Shown: positions 1 through 8,239, counted from the first letter of the stretch. The stretch is DNA of 34,620 nucleotides from Candidatus Gastranaerophilales bacterium (GCA_944323535.1 CALUSW010000012.1:1-34620); one strand, 5' to 3'. Made by a program: numbers and translations. The notes: generated by a model not told the origin, from the letters alone.

Positions 1-192
1 TAAAAATTTTATTTATCTATAATTGCTATATTTTTTATATATAAAATATATCATTATCTTTTGGCTTTCCGCCTTTCTCTCTCTACAACAGGATTTTAAC
101 AGTATATATTTATCTTTACAAAACTTAATGGTTGCGTATAAAATTATTAATTTAATATTTATTTCTTTCTGTGTATTAAGTAAAATAAACTT

Positions 193-771
193 ATGTACGA
201 AATACAGCTGAAAAAAATTTACGATAAATGCAAAAATTGTCATAAATGTTCTCTTGCAGGGACAAGAAATAATATTGTATTTTCAGATGGAATTCCTAAT
301 AACAAGCTTATGCTGGTCGGTGAAGCTCCGGGATACTGGGAAGATCAAAAAGGAATTCCGTTTGTGGGTAAAGCAGGACAGCTGCTGGATAAAATATTTG
401 CCTGTGTAGGTCTTTCAAGAGAAAAAGATGTTTATATTTGTAACACCATTAAATGCAGACCGCCTGAAAACAGAAATCCTCTGCCGGAAGAAAAAGCAGC
501 CTGCCGGGAGTACCTTGATGCCCAAATCGAAATCTTAAAACCCGGGATTATTCTTATATGCGGCGGAGTCGCTTTAAATTCTTTGCTGCCCGATAAAGGC
601 AGTATTACAAAGGTTAGAGGCAGATGGTTTGACGGCCCGTACGGCGCAAAAATGATGCCGATATTTCATCCCTCTTATCTTCTAAGAAATGATTCAAGAG
701 AAAAGGGCAGTCCAAAGTGGCTTATGTGGCAGGATATAAAAGAGATAAAACGCGTATATGACGAAATTTAG
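193..771 (+). CDS. Uracil-DNA glycosylase, family 4 (Fe-S type)
   Basis: 192 residues, the usual length for bacterial family 4 enzymes, which remove uracil from DNA at the start of base-excision repair. Visible signatures are the active-site loop GEAPG (43-47) followed by ED..G.PFVG.AGQLLD (50-66), and the HPS motif near the C-terminus (159-161). Four cysteines suited to the 4Fe-4S cluster lie at C13, C16, C88 and C104, in the order known for the family. The ATG at 193 is the only sensible start because an in-frame stop lies 12 bases upstream at 181. No Shine-Dalgarno sequence is visible, so the transcript may be leaderless or translated by another route. The 3' end overlaps the next gene by 14 bases, so the two are probably co-transcribed. 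The 192 bases before it are very AT-rich and hold no supported gene. Confidence 0.93.
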   Translation: MYEIQLKKIYDKCKNCHKCSLAGTRNNIVFSDGIPNNKLMLVGEAPGYWEDQKGIPFVGKAGQLLDKIFACVGLSREKDVYICNTIKCRPPENRNPLPEEKAACREYLDAQIEILKPGIILICGGVALNSLLPDKGSITKVRGRWFDGPYGAKMMPIFHPSYLLRNDSREKGSPKWLMWQDIKEIKRVYDEI

Positions 772-1720
772 AAAAATTATTAATATAATTGGCTGTATTT
801 TTATATTTATTTTTTCTTTTATTGCTATTCTCGTTTTATATGCTGTTTTTATAGAACCAAACATATTAATAATTAAAAATTATAATTTATATATCCCGAA
901 TTGGAATACGGAACATAACGGAATCAAAGCAGCCGTAATTTCTGATTTCCATGCCGGCGGTTTAGCAACGGATGAAAAGCAGCTCAGAAGAATTGTTAAA
1001 AAAACAAATGAACAAAATGCCGATTTTATATTTTTACTGGGAGATATTGATTCAATAAGGATACGAAAAGCGGGAATCAATCCAAAAGAAGTTTCCGAAA
1101 TATTTTCGCAATTTAGTGCCAAATACGGAGTATATGCCATTTTGGGAAATCATGATTATAATAAACCATCAATAAAAAAAATATTAAAAGACGCGAACAT
1201 AAATCTTCTGGAAGACTCTGTGTCAATTCAATCAATAAATTCAAAACCTTTAAAAATATATGGTCTTCGTGATTTTTGGTATTATGATTATAATAAAAAT
1301 TTAATCGATAAAAATGATAAATCAGGCTCTATAATAGTACTATCACATAATCCGGATACATTTCCTTTTATTCCGGGAAATACATCAGTAACATTGAGCG
1401 GACATACTCACGGCGGGCAGATTTATCTGCCATTTCTGGGCGGCATTTTTTGCTCCTCAATGTATGCACAAAGATTTATAAAAGGATATGTCGTTGAAAA
1501 CAATAAACATATATTTATTACCAGCGGAGTTGGCAACAGTGCACCTGCAAGATTCGGAAATATTCCCGAAATTGTAATTCTGCATTTATACTCACAAAAA
1601 GATTTTCCGGATAAAAAAATTTTAAATACGAAAAAAAGAACAGGCATAACAAATATATACCTGCTTCCTATGTATTTTGATTTTATGCGGAAAGTTTTTA
1701 AAAAAGATGTTCAATATTAA
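758..1720 (+). CDS. Membrane-anchored metallophosphoesterase (YkuE-like)
   Basis: 320 residues with one N-terminal hydrophobic segment (about 9-31) followed by a calcineurin-like phosphoesterase domain. All metal-binding motifs are visible: D63 and H65 (SDFHAGG), D96 (GDID), N131-H132 (GNHD), H197 (SHNPD) and H216/H218 (GHTHGGQ). This layout matches the YkuE/LpxG-like group, several of which act on phospholipid or lipid A precursors at the membrane; the substrate here cannot be read from sequence. It starts 14 bases inside the preceding glycosylase gene, implying one transcript. Its stop codon overlaps the stop codon of the convergent hydrolase gene (1717-1720), leaving no room for a terminator between them. 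Confidence 0.9.
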   Translation: MTKFRKIINIIGCIFIFIFSFIAILVLYAVFIEPNILIIKNYNLYIPNWNTEHNGIKAAVISDFHAGGLATDEKQLRRIVKKTNEQNADFIFLLGDIDSIRIRKAGINPKEVSEIFSQFSAKYGVYAILGNHDYNKPSIKKILKDANINLLEDSVSIQSINSKPLKIYGLRDFWYYDYNKNLIDKNDKSGSIIVLSHNPDTFPFIPGNTSVTLSGHTHGGQIYLPFLGGIFCSSMYAQRFIKGYVVENNKHIFITSGVGNSAPARFGNIPEIVILHLYSQKDFPDKKILNTKKRTGITNIYLLPMYFDFMRKVFKKDVQY

Positions 1721-2643
1721 AAGGAATTATTATGAACTCTTTTAAAGAAATTTAATACATCCTGATATTCTTCATCAGGTGTTTCATGCCCTGCCATATA
1801 TTGTTTATATTCAAGAGGAATACCAAGATTACGCGCAGCTTCAACGAATATTTCCGCATTCTTTAATCTAAATTCATCATCCATTGTACCAATACCTATA
1901 AAATACTTAACATCTGTTTTCTTTTCGGGTTTCACTCTTGCACCGCTGGCAAGTATTGCACAGGCTTCTACCATTTCAGGATAAATAAGGGAAAATCTTG
2001 ATGAAAATTGGGCACCGGCAGAAAAACCCACCAGATATAATTTAGAATAATTTAATCCGCCTCTTTTTGCTTTATTAAGCATGCGGATTAAAGCCTGCCC
2101 TGACCATGCAGCGGGATATTGATATGATTTTTCGTTTTCAAAATCTTCATTATCAAATTTAAACGTCGGAGTAAGTATGCCAAAATTATTCTCATCCGCA
2201 AATCCATAGAAACTCCACGGCAGGCATTCTTCTCCGTCTGAATCAAGCCCCGGAACATATACAATTACGGGAATGGCCATGTCCGGATTTTGAACTGCTT
2301 TTGCAGGTATATAATACATGAATTTGACATTAGGATTGGCAGAATTTGTTGTAGTCATCGTTGTCGTTACTTTTTTGGGTTCCGCTTTTGCCTGCTGTAT
2401 TTGAGAACTGCTTTTATCTGCTTTAACTCTGTTTTTTTGAGAACTTAAATTATTATTCTGCACCCCTGACGGCATTTGCTCCGGCTGCGATTTAAAAATA
2501 CCAAAAGGATCATAAGGTTCTTCGTCTTTTCCACTTGTATCAACAAACCATGAACCTGTATTATCCTCTGCGTCTACGGTCAAATAGATATTTGTATAAA
2601 GCATACACAATAACAATAATACGGTTAGTCCTTTTTTCATCAT
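1717..2643 (-). CDS. Exported alpha/beta hydrolase (esterase-like)
   Basis: 308 residues. An N-terminal signal peptide (about 1-25) is followed by a low-complexity Ser/Thr/Gln/Lys-rich linker to about residue 105, then an alpha/beta hydrolase domain. The nucleophile elbow is GFSAG (206-210, Ser208). A candidate acid is D255 or D256, and the catalytic His is probably H286 in the AGHE motif. The fold resembles the polyhydroxybutyrate-depolymerase/feruloyl-esterase-like exported hydrolases, but the substrate is unknown. It is the last gene of a four-gene reverse-strand operon, 9 bases after glgA. The start has an AGGG a few bases upstream; a second ATG follows immediately, so the exact start could shift by one codon. 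Confidence 0.8.
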   Translation of the reverse strand: MMKKGLTVLLLLCMLYTNIYLTVDAEDNTGSWFVDTSGKDEEPYDPFGIFKSQPEQMPSGVQNNNLSSQKNRVKADKSSSQIQQAKAEPKKVTTTMTTTNSANPNVKFMYYIPAKAVQNPDMAIPVIVYVPGLDSDGEECLPWSFYGFADENNFGILTPTFKFDNEDFENEKSYQYPAAWSGQALIRMLNKAKRGGLNYSKLYLVGFSAGAQFSSRFSLIYPEMVEACAILASGARVKPEKKTDVKYFIGIGTMDDEFRLKNAEIFVEAARNLGIPLEYKQYMAGHETPDEEYQDVLNFFKRVHNNSF

Positions 2644-2652
2644 TTACCCTTT

Positions 2653-4104
2653 TTATTTATCTTTTACAAGTTCATTATATATTTTTTTATACTGCATTGC
2701 ACTTTTTTTCCATGAAAAATCCGCATTCATTGCATTTAATATTAATTTAGACCATTCATATTTATTTTTATAAACTTCTATTGCGTATTTAATACAATTA
2801 AGCATTTCGTGCGCATTGTAATTATAAAATTTAAAACCGTCTGCATCCTTTTCCGGATAGGCTTTAATAGTATCATCAAGTCCGCCTGTTGCCCTGACAA
2901 CAGGTATTGTGCCGTATTTTAGCGCAATTAACTGCGACAGACCGCAGGGTTCAAACCTTGAAGGCATTAAGAACATATCTGCACCGGCATATATTCTGTT
3001 ACAAATATCTGCCCTATATTCTATTCTTGCCCTTATATTTTTTGAGTTATAGCTCATCCAGACAAAAAAATCCTCATATCTTTTTTCGCCCGTACCTAAA
3101 ATTATAATATCGGCATCAAGTTTTTTTAGATCATTCTCAACGGCTTTTAAAAGATCTATACCCTTTTGTTCTACCAGCCTTGAAATCATTGCTATGAGCG
3201 GCCGGCCTTTTTTATATTCAAGCCAGTAATCTTTTAAAATATCCTGTTTGCATTTTTCTTTATTTTCTATATCAGAAGGAGAATAATTATATTTAATAAG
3301 TTTATCGTATTGCGGGTTAAATTCTTCATAATCAATACCGTTTAAAATACCGCATAATTTATTTTTATTAATATTTAAAGTCCAGTCCAAACCTTCTCCG
3401 TACTCATAAGTAAGTATTTCCCGCGCATATTTCGGAGATACTGCAATAACTTTATCCGCATAGTTTATTGCACCCTTCATCCAGATTAAAGAGCCGTAAT
3501 GTTCAAGTCCGTACTGGTGGAATACCTCGTTTTTATCTATTCCCGCAAAATCAAGAATTTCAGGGAAATATCTTCCCTGATAGGCTAAATTATGTATTGA
3601 AAATACCGTTTTTGAGTTTTTAAAAAAATCATCATTCTTATATGAAGTTTTTATCCAAACGGGAATCATAGCTGTATGCCAGTCGTTGCAATGAATTATA
3701 TCAGGTTTAAAATTTAAAAGCCTTGCATATTCAAGCACAGCCTTTGAAAATGTAATAAATCTTTCCTGCTCATACCAAGAATCAATCCCCGCAGGATATA
3801 CACAATTAAAGCATGAAAAAAACTTCGGATTATCTATAAAAAATACATTTATATCCGTATGCGGCAATTTGCACATTTTAAGCGTAAATATATATTCCGC
3901 ATAACCGAATTTCAATCTTAAACGGGAATTCGGAATATCCTGAATATTATATTTATCTGCATTTATACTACCTATAAAAGGAGTAAAAATTGCCATTTCC
4001 ATACCTTCACCCTGAAGATACTTAGGCAATGACCCCATTACATCAGCCAGCCCCCCGACTTTTGTAAACGGCGCAAGTTCAAATGATGCAAACAGAATTT
4101 TCAT
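2653..4104 (-). CDS. glgA: Glycogen synthase (ADP-glucose, GT5)
   Basis: Adds glucose from ADP-glucose to alpha-1,4-glucan. From the ATG at 4104 the protein has 483 residues, normal for bacterial GlgA. Family motifs seen (numbered from this ATG) are the N-terminal KVGGLAD (about 15-21), which binds ADP-glucose, SRLVEQKG (about 308-315) and the C-terminal PSRFEPCGLSQ (about 381-391) with ATGGLDDT behind it. An upstream GTG at 4116 would add four residues, but the ATG at 4104 is preferred because GAGG sits about seven bases before it and the GTG has no such signal. It follows ruvA directly, and the Shine-Dalgarno region overlaps the ruvA stop codon. No other glycogen gene is in the window. Confidence 0.95.
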   Translation of the reverse strand: MKILFASFELAPFTKVGGLADVMGSLPKYLQGEGMEMAIFTPFIGSINADKYNIQDIPNSRLRLKFGYAEYIFTLKMCKLPHTDINVFFIDNPKFFSCFNCVYPAGIDSWYEQERFITFSKAVLEYARLLNFKPDIIHCNDWHTAMIPVWIKTSYKNDDFFKNSKTVFSIHNLAYQGRYFPEILDFAGIDKNEVFHQYGLEHYGSLIWMKGAINYADKVIAVSPKYAREILTYEYGEGLDWTLNINKNKLCGILNGIDYEEFNPQYDKLIKYNYSPSDIENKEKCKQDILKDYWLEYKKGRPLIAMISRLVEQKGIDLLKAVENDLKKLDADIIILGTGEKRYEDFFVWMSYNSKNIRARIEYRADICNRIYAGADMFLMPSRFEPCGLSQLIALKYGTIPVVRATGGLDDTIKAYPEKDADGFKFYNYNAHEMLNCIKYAIEVYKNKYEWSKLILNAMNADFSWKKSAMQYKKIYNELVKDK

Positions 4105-4112
4105 ATATAACC

Positions 4113-4739
4113 TCACATTTTAGAAAGATATTCCAATGAATATTTTAATATATCCTCCGCTTTGGTAAATCCTTTTTTACTGTTTATGATTTCTTTTATT
4201 GCGGACTTTGCTTCATTTGCGGAATACCCCAGAGATATTAATACACTTTGAACTTCTGCTATTGAATCTTTATCAATCTCTTTTGCTTCAATATCCGATA
4301 CATCAACCGGAGTTACATTTGACCAGTTTATTAGTTTATCCTTTAGCTCTAAAATGATTTTCTGCGCTACTTTTGCCCCCACGCCTTTTGCTCTTGAAAG
4401 TTCTTTAAAATCCTCTCTTATCATTATATCTATAAGCTCTGTAATGGAAAATTCATCCATAATTAACAAGGCAAGCTTTATTCCTATGCCTGATACACTT
4501 TGCAGTATGTTAAAAATATCACGTTCTTCTTTTGTCAAAAAACCTGTCAATGACATAGAATCTTCTTTATGAGATAAAGATACATATACCTTTATCTCCT
4601 CTTCCGGTGGGATATTTTCTATTGTCCTTTTACCGGTATTAATTAAATATCCGATATTATTTACATCAAGAACTATATGAGAACCTCTGTAAGAATTTAA
4701 CTGTTTCGAAATTATATGTCCCTTTAAATAATCATACAT
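4113..4739 (-). CDS. ruvA: Holliday junction branch migration protein RuvA
   Basis: 208 residues, typical length. RuvA tetramers bind the four-way junction and load the RuvB helicase. The N-terminal OB-fold region starts MYDYLKGHI. Two helix-hairpin-helix motifs follow, SVSGIGIKLA (81-90) and RAKGVGAKVAQ (116-126). The C-terminal RuvB-contacting domain is the conserved stretch from about 160 (V..LI.LGY....A). It sits two bases after the TPR gene and its stop overlaps the glgA leader, so it is the second gene of a four-gene operon. RuvB and RuvC are not in this window. Confidence 0.95.
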   Translation of the reverse strand: MYDYLKGHIISKQLNSYRGSHIVLDVNNIGYLINTGKRTIENIPPEEEIKVYVSLSHKEDSMSLTGFLTKEERDIFNILQSVSGIGIKLALLIMDEFSITELIDIMIREDFKELSRAKGVGAKVAQKIILELKDKLINWSNVTPVDVSDIEAKEIDKDSIAEVQSVLISLGYSANEAKSAIKEIINSKKGFTKAEDILKYSLEYLSKM

Positions 4740-4741
4740 AA

Positions 4742-5335
4742 TTATGCTTCTTCTTTTTCTTTTAATTTATTATATGTATCAAGTGCTTTTTTCATTTCTT
4801 TTTCATTATCAAGTTTTTGATAAGTATATGCCAGATTATAATAAAAGTCTGCTTCATCCTTTTTTAAATTTATTGCCTTTTTAAATGCAGATCTTGCATA
4901 TCTGTATTCATTTAGTTTTAAATATGCACATCCTAAATTATAATAATAATACGCAAAATCTTTTTTATATTTGATTGCAAGCTTATACTCTCTTGCAGCA
5001 CTGTTATATCTTCCCTCTTTCATATATATATTGGCAAGGTTATAATGTGCTTTATCAAAATCAGGCTTCATCAAAATTGATTTTTGAAGGAAAAAAGATG
5101 CATTCGTATCGTTATCCATATCCTGGGAAATATTCCCGAGCAGATACCATAATTCGTAATCTCTTTCATCTTCGGTTATTCTGGAAATCATATTATATGC
5201 TTCTTCCAAATTATTGGAATTATATAAAGCAATAATATCTTTCTTTTTTTCTTCAAAAGACTGAGCGGCATAGCTCTGCCCTATAAATAAAATAAAACAT
5301 ATAAAAAATATTAAAAGCTTAATGTTTCTTTTCAT
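4742..5335 (-). CDS. Exported TPR-repeat protein
   Basis: 197 residues with a signal peptide (about 1-23, ending SYAAQ) and about four tetratricopeptide repeats between residues 61 and 195. The repeats show the W..LG / A.F..A / P..A..N.A pattern; the clearest is the one containing AHYNLANIYMKEGRYNSAAREY. TPR arrays are protein-interaction scaffolds and no enzymatic residue is visible. It is first in the TPR-ruvA-glgA-hydrolase operon. Its position directly before ruvA says nothing certain about its role, since the protein is exported and RuvA is cytoplasmic. Confidence 0.85.
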   Translation of the reverse strand: MKRNIKLLIFFICFILFIGQSYAAQSFEEKKKDIIALYNSNNLEEAYNMISRITEDERDYELWYLLGNISQDMDNDTNASFFLQKSILMKPDFDKAHYNLANIYMKEGRYNSAAREYKLAIKYKKDFAYYYYNLGCAYLKLNEYRYARSAFKKAINLKKDEADFYYNLAYTYQKLDNEKEMKKALDTYNKLKEKEEA

Positions 5336-5432
5336 AATCTACCCGATAATATTATAAGTTAACTATAAAAATCTTTCTATTTCAGCAAAAAAATCATGTA
5401 AAGAATTGTAATGATTTCTGTTTTTTATTAAA

Positions 5433-5462
5433 TTGAACATAAAAAAAAGACTTTATTATAAT
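5433..5462 (+). promoter_or_regulatory. Probable sigma70-type promoter for the MgtE-N-like gene
   Basis: A TTGAAC -35 (5433-5438) and a perfect TATAAT -10 (5457-5462) are separated by 18 bases, in the divergent gap between the TPR gene and the gene at 5485. The predicted start of transcription is near 5469, giving a leader of about 16 bases. Confidence 0.6.
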
Positions 5463-5484
5463 ATAAACAACAATACGGGCAGAT

Positions 5485-6387
5485 ATGATCAGTTTAGATT
5501 TAGATTTATCATATTTCAGCAGATACTATAACATTGGCAGTGCGGCATTAGCGCAGTACCAAGATAAGAGTATTATGCAAATAATGCAGATTGAAGCCGA
5601 AAAAGGCAATATGCAGGCTGCAAAACTTATGATGCAGGTTGCAACCAATCCGCAGGAGCTTGCCGTATTATTTCAACTTGTAAATCCCAAAAACAGGTTT
5701 TTAATCCTTGCAAATATGAATCAAAATGATTTAATGGAGGTTATGGAATATTTGGATCCCGAAGAATTAATTCTCGGTTTAAGCATCTTTACACAGGAAG
5801 CATTGATAGAACTGATGATGAAGCTGGACCCCGAAAGTCTTGCAACCGTTGTTTTAAGTGAAATGGATCTTAATAAATTTTTAAAAAATCTGCCTGAAGA
5901 ATATCTTGATGAATTCTTTACTTCTGATAAACTCGACCGGAATATGTTTATGAAAGCATTGGAAGATGTTGATGAAGTACAGCTCCAAAAAATGATGGAA
6001 AGTGTTACGGGACAAACCTGCACGGAAGATAGTGATTCTATCTTGCAAACGTTAAGCTCTATGTCCGATGATGATTTTATGCGCGCGATATACTCCTTTG
6101 AACCAGACGGAAAACAACAGCTTATTTCAAATCTTATACAGGAAAAACCCGATTTGTTTGAAGAATTTTCTGCTGAAGCAATGGTTCATCCTTTTACCAC
6201 AATGAAGAAAGATGATATTCTTAAATCGCTGGGAGTTCTTGAAACAAAAGAAATGCTTCCTATGGTGGAGGACCTGCCTAAGGATATAATGGCTTTAATT
6301 GCAACACAAATTAATCCGTTGAAATTTGCCGAGCTTTTGACTGCAAACTTTGCAGATGTTATAGCTAATTGCGGTTTCGCTATGTAA
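5485..6387 (+). CDS. Soluble MgtE-N/FliG-like helical repeat protein
   Basis: 300 residues, no signal peptide and no membrane segment, acidic and rich in Met and Leu. From about residue 55 to 170 it shows successive helical hairpins of about 25 residues with the rhythm F..L.P..R..IL..M....L.EVM..L.PEEL. This is the look of the MgtE intracellular N domain and of FliG-type right-handed superhelices. The magnesium channel and CBS domains of MgtE are absent, and there is no FliG C-terminal motor signature. A structural scaffold or regulatory role is inference only. It has its own promoter, with a weak GGGCAG before the ATG. A small ORF follows on the same strand after 135 bases. Confidence 0.7.
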   Translation: MISLDLDLSYFSRYYNIGSAALAQYQDKSIMQIMQIEAEKGNMQAAKLMMQVATNPQELAVLFQLVNPKNRFLILANMNQNDLMEVMEYLDPEELILGLSIFTQEALIELMMKLDPESLATVVLSEMDLNKFLKNLPEEYLDEFFTSDKLDRNMFMKALEDVDEVQLQKMMESVTGQTCTEDSDSILQTLSSMSDDDFMRAIYSFEPDGKQQLISNLIQEKPDLFEEFSAEAMVHPFTTMKKDDILKSLGVLETKEMLPMVEDLPKDIMALIATQINPLKFAELLTANFADVIANCGFAM

Positions 6388-6413
6388 GCTTTCCTGCCTA
6401 AAATAACATTTTT

Positions 6414-6435
6414 TGCGCTAATCCGGCGTATTTTA
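6414..6435 (+). terminator. Weak candidate terminator
   Basis: A 5-bp stem, TGCGC (6414-6418) with GCGTA (6426-6430) including one G-T pair, has a 7-base loop and is followed by TTTTA. It sits 26 bases after the MgtE-N-like gene. The stem is short, so this is tentative. Confidence 0.3.
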
Positions 6436-6478
6436 TATAATATTAAGATTTGTAAATTTAAAATCTCTTTTTAAGCAA

Positions 6479-6508
6479 TATATACTTTAGTATATACTTT
6501 ATATATAC
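6479..6508 (+). repeat. Direct repeat, 11 bp, 12-bp period, before small ORF
   Basis: TATATACTTTA occurs at 6479-6489 and again at 6491-6501, followed by TATATAC as a partial third unit. The repeats lie 20-45 bases upstream of the small ORF at 6523. They contain TATACT, so they may double as -10 boxes or as a binding site. In DNA this AT-rich, chance is possible. Confidence 0.5.
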
Positions 6509-6522
6509 AAGAGGATAAAATT

Positions 6523-6684
6523 ATGCAATTTAAAAATATAAACTGCAAAATGAAAGAGATTTATTTTAATCCCGTTATTATAAAAGAAGATGATAAAATA
6601 TGCGAGTTCGAATCTAAGTTCTGGAATTCCATGAACATAATAGGACTGCAGAATATGACAATGCAAAGTTTAAAAATGGCATAA
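6523..6684 (+). CDS. Small hypothetical protein, 53 residues
   Basis: An open frame of 53 codons with ATG at 6523 and TAA at 6682-6684. It is supported by a GAGG Shine-Dalgarno at 6511-6514, eight bases before the start, and by fitting exactly between its neighbours: its stop directly abuts the stop of the convergent gene at 6685. The protein begins MQFKNINCKMKEIYF and has Cys at residues 8 and 27, a mixed-charge middle (KEDDK) and a Met-rich C-terminus. No signal peptide or membrane segment is visible. I do not recognise a family. It may be co-expressed with the MgtE-N-like gene upstream. Confidence 0.6.
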   Translation: MQFKNINCKMKEIYFNPVIIKEDDKICEFESKFWNSMNIIGLQNMTMQSLKMA

Positions 6685-7461
6685 TTATTTTAAATTCCAT
6701 TTCTTTTTAAGAGCTTTAATTGTTCCGTCTTTTGACATTCTTGTAATTATAACATCAAGATTTTTCTTCAAACTTTTATCTTCTTCATTTATTTTTATAC
6801 CAATTGCATAGGGTTCATGTGATATCTTATTCTTTAAAATTCTATAACCCTGATTATCCATTAGAAAACCTGAAAGAATGGTATCATCCGTGCTTATGGC
6901 ATCAGCCTTGCCCTGTTTAAAGGCTTCAAAAGCTTCTTTGTAGTTTTTATAACCTACTAACTTTGCAGTAGGAATAATTCTTCTTATATTTTGTTCGGAG
7001 GTTGAGCCAAGTAATACAATTGTTGTTTTATGTTTTAAATCAGCAAAAGTGTGTATATTGCTGTTCTCTTTTACAAGAGCGGTTTGCCCCGCGAGATAAT
7101 ACGGAAGCGAAAAATCGATTAAAAATTTTCTTTGCGGAGTAATTGACATAGTTGCTATTACCATATCAACCTGTCCGGAGGTTATTGCTTCTATTCTTGT
7201 ATTTGGATTTACACTTACAAATTTTATTTTTCTTTCACTGCCGAGAATGTCTTTTGCTATATATTTTGCCACATCAATATCAAAGCCGTCATTCTCTCCG
7301 GTTACAGGATCAATAAACCCAAACGGTTTTGAATCCGTTTTAACTCCAACTGTCAGCACATCGCGTTCTATTATTTCATCAATCTGCGTTTTCACCTCTT
7401 TTTTTGTACAAGAGGTAAAAAATAAAAGAAATAATATTAACAGACAAAGTATCTTTTTCAT
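6685..7461 (-). CDS. Amino-acid-type ABC transporter substrate-binding lipoprotein
   Basis: 258 residues. The N-terminus is a lipoprotein signal ending in FTSC (Cys18), so the protein is lipid-anchored at the membrane. The rest is a periplasmic binding protein of the polar amino acid family (SBP_bac_3): L.VGVK.D..PFGF.D..TGE..GFDIDVAK.IA near the start, the core ITPQR..LIDFS.PYY (about 106-121) with the substrate-contacting Arg, and a lobe with GSTSEQNI. Polar amino acids such as Gln, Arg or His are the likely ligands, but the specific one is not readable. No permease or ATPase gene lies beside it, so its transporter partners must be elsewhere. No Shine-Dalgarno sequence is visible before the ATG. 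Confidence 0.88.
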   Translation of the reverse strand: MKKILCLLILFLLFFTSCTKKEVKTQIDEIIERDVLTVGVKTDSKPFGFIDPVTGENDGFDIDVAKYIAKDILGSERKIKFVSVNPNTRIEAITSGQVDMVIATMSITPQRKFLIDFSLPYYLAGQTALVKENSNIHTFADLKHKTTIVLLGSTSEQNIRRIIPTAKLVGYKNYKEAFEAFKQGKADAISTDDTILSGFLMDNQGYRILKNKISHEPYAIGIKINEEDKSLKKNLDVIITRMSKDGTIKALKKKWNLK

Positions 7462-7519
7462 ATTTTTAATTAAAACATATTTATTTTATGTATAAAATCC
7501 TGTTAAAGATGTATAAATA

Positions 7520-7547
7520 TTCACTTTCAAATAAATATCAGTATAAT
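7520..7547 (+). promoter_or_regulatory. Promoter predicting a leaderless transcript
   Basis: TTCACT (7520-7525), a 16-base spacer and a perfect TATAAT (7542-7547). Transcription would begin about seven bases downstream, at or next to the A of the ATG at 7554. No ribosome binding site is present there. Confidence 0.5.
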
Positions 7548-7553
7548 AAAAAT

Positions 7554-8165
7554 ATGAAAAGATTTTTTACTGTATTAATTTTATTAATTACAACGGTTAT
7601 AACATCAGGTGCAGGTTATATGGGAACACTGCCGAATATAGAAGCTGAATTTTCTTATCTAAGAAAAGAAGCAAGCGAAAAATCAATGGCACCGTTTTCT
7701 ATTGAAGAACTTGATAAACAAAATGAAAAAAATCTGCGGCCTATTCCCAGAGATAATGACAATTATGTTGACATAATAATAAAAAAAGATAAGAACACAC
7801 AATATTTCAGCGATATAAATACAGTTATAATTATTCTGGAAAAATTAAGAAAATGCCTGAACACAAATCAGGATATACAAAAGTTTAATGCAATAGTCAG
7901 TAACTTAATTGACAATGTTGAATATATAAAACAAGAATATAAAGACAAACCTGAAAGTAACTATCTTTCATATAACAGATTAATCACTATTTCTGCGCAG
8001 GCAAGAGACGCTGCTACTTTCAGAACAAGAGGTTTAGCTTCTCAAAAATATCTTCCGTATACTTCTTCTGAAAATATATATACAAAGGAAAATCTGGAAT
8101 CTAAGCTTGAAAGTCTTCTTGTTAGTGTAAATGAAACAATATTTATTTTAAAGAATCTTGAATAA
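7554..8165 (+). CDS. Exported protein of unknown function
   Basis: 203 residues from the ATG at 7554, which begins a clear signal peptide (MKRFFTVLILLITTVITSG). An upstream in-frame ATG at 7488 would put 22 polar residues before the signal peptide and would start upstream of the -10 box, so it is unlikely. The mature part is charged and mostly helical by eye, with conserved-looking Tyr/Asn patches such as NYVDIIIKKDKNTQYF. I recognise no domain. It is divergent from the substrate-binding lipoprotein, and the next gene also encodes an exported protein, so both may work at the cell surface or in the periplasm. Confidence 0.65.
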   Translation: MKRFFTVLILLITTVITSGAGYMGTLPNIEAEFSYLRKEASEKSMAPFSIEELDKQNEKNLRPIPRDNDNYVDIIIKKDKNTQYFSDINTVIIILEKLRKCLNTNQDIQKFNAIVSNLIDNVEYIKQEYKDKPESNYLSYNRLITISAQARDAATFRTRGLASQKYLPYTSSENIYTKENLESKLESLLVSVNETIFILKNLE

Positions 8166-8239
8166 TTATACTTTATTTTATCTTACTGTCTATTTAAAGA
8201 ACGGGTTTTATCCATATATTAGTAACAGGAGATAAAATA

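Noticed and set aside
1-192. Open frames on both strands near the left edge
   Set aside because: They are AT-only low-complexity frames without ribosome binding sites or recognisable protein features, and they overlap the start of the glycosylase gene.
2940-2960. GGTTCAAACC-like T-arm
   Set aside because: It is coding sequence of the conserved RFEPCG motif of glgA read on the other strand.
6601-6625. GTTCGAATC resembling a tRNA T-loop
   Set aside because: The flanking bases do not form the 5-bp T-stem and no acceptor or anticodon arm can be folded around it. It lies inside the supported small ORF.
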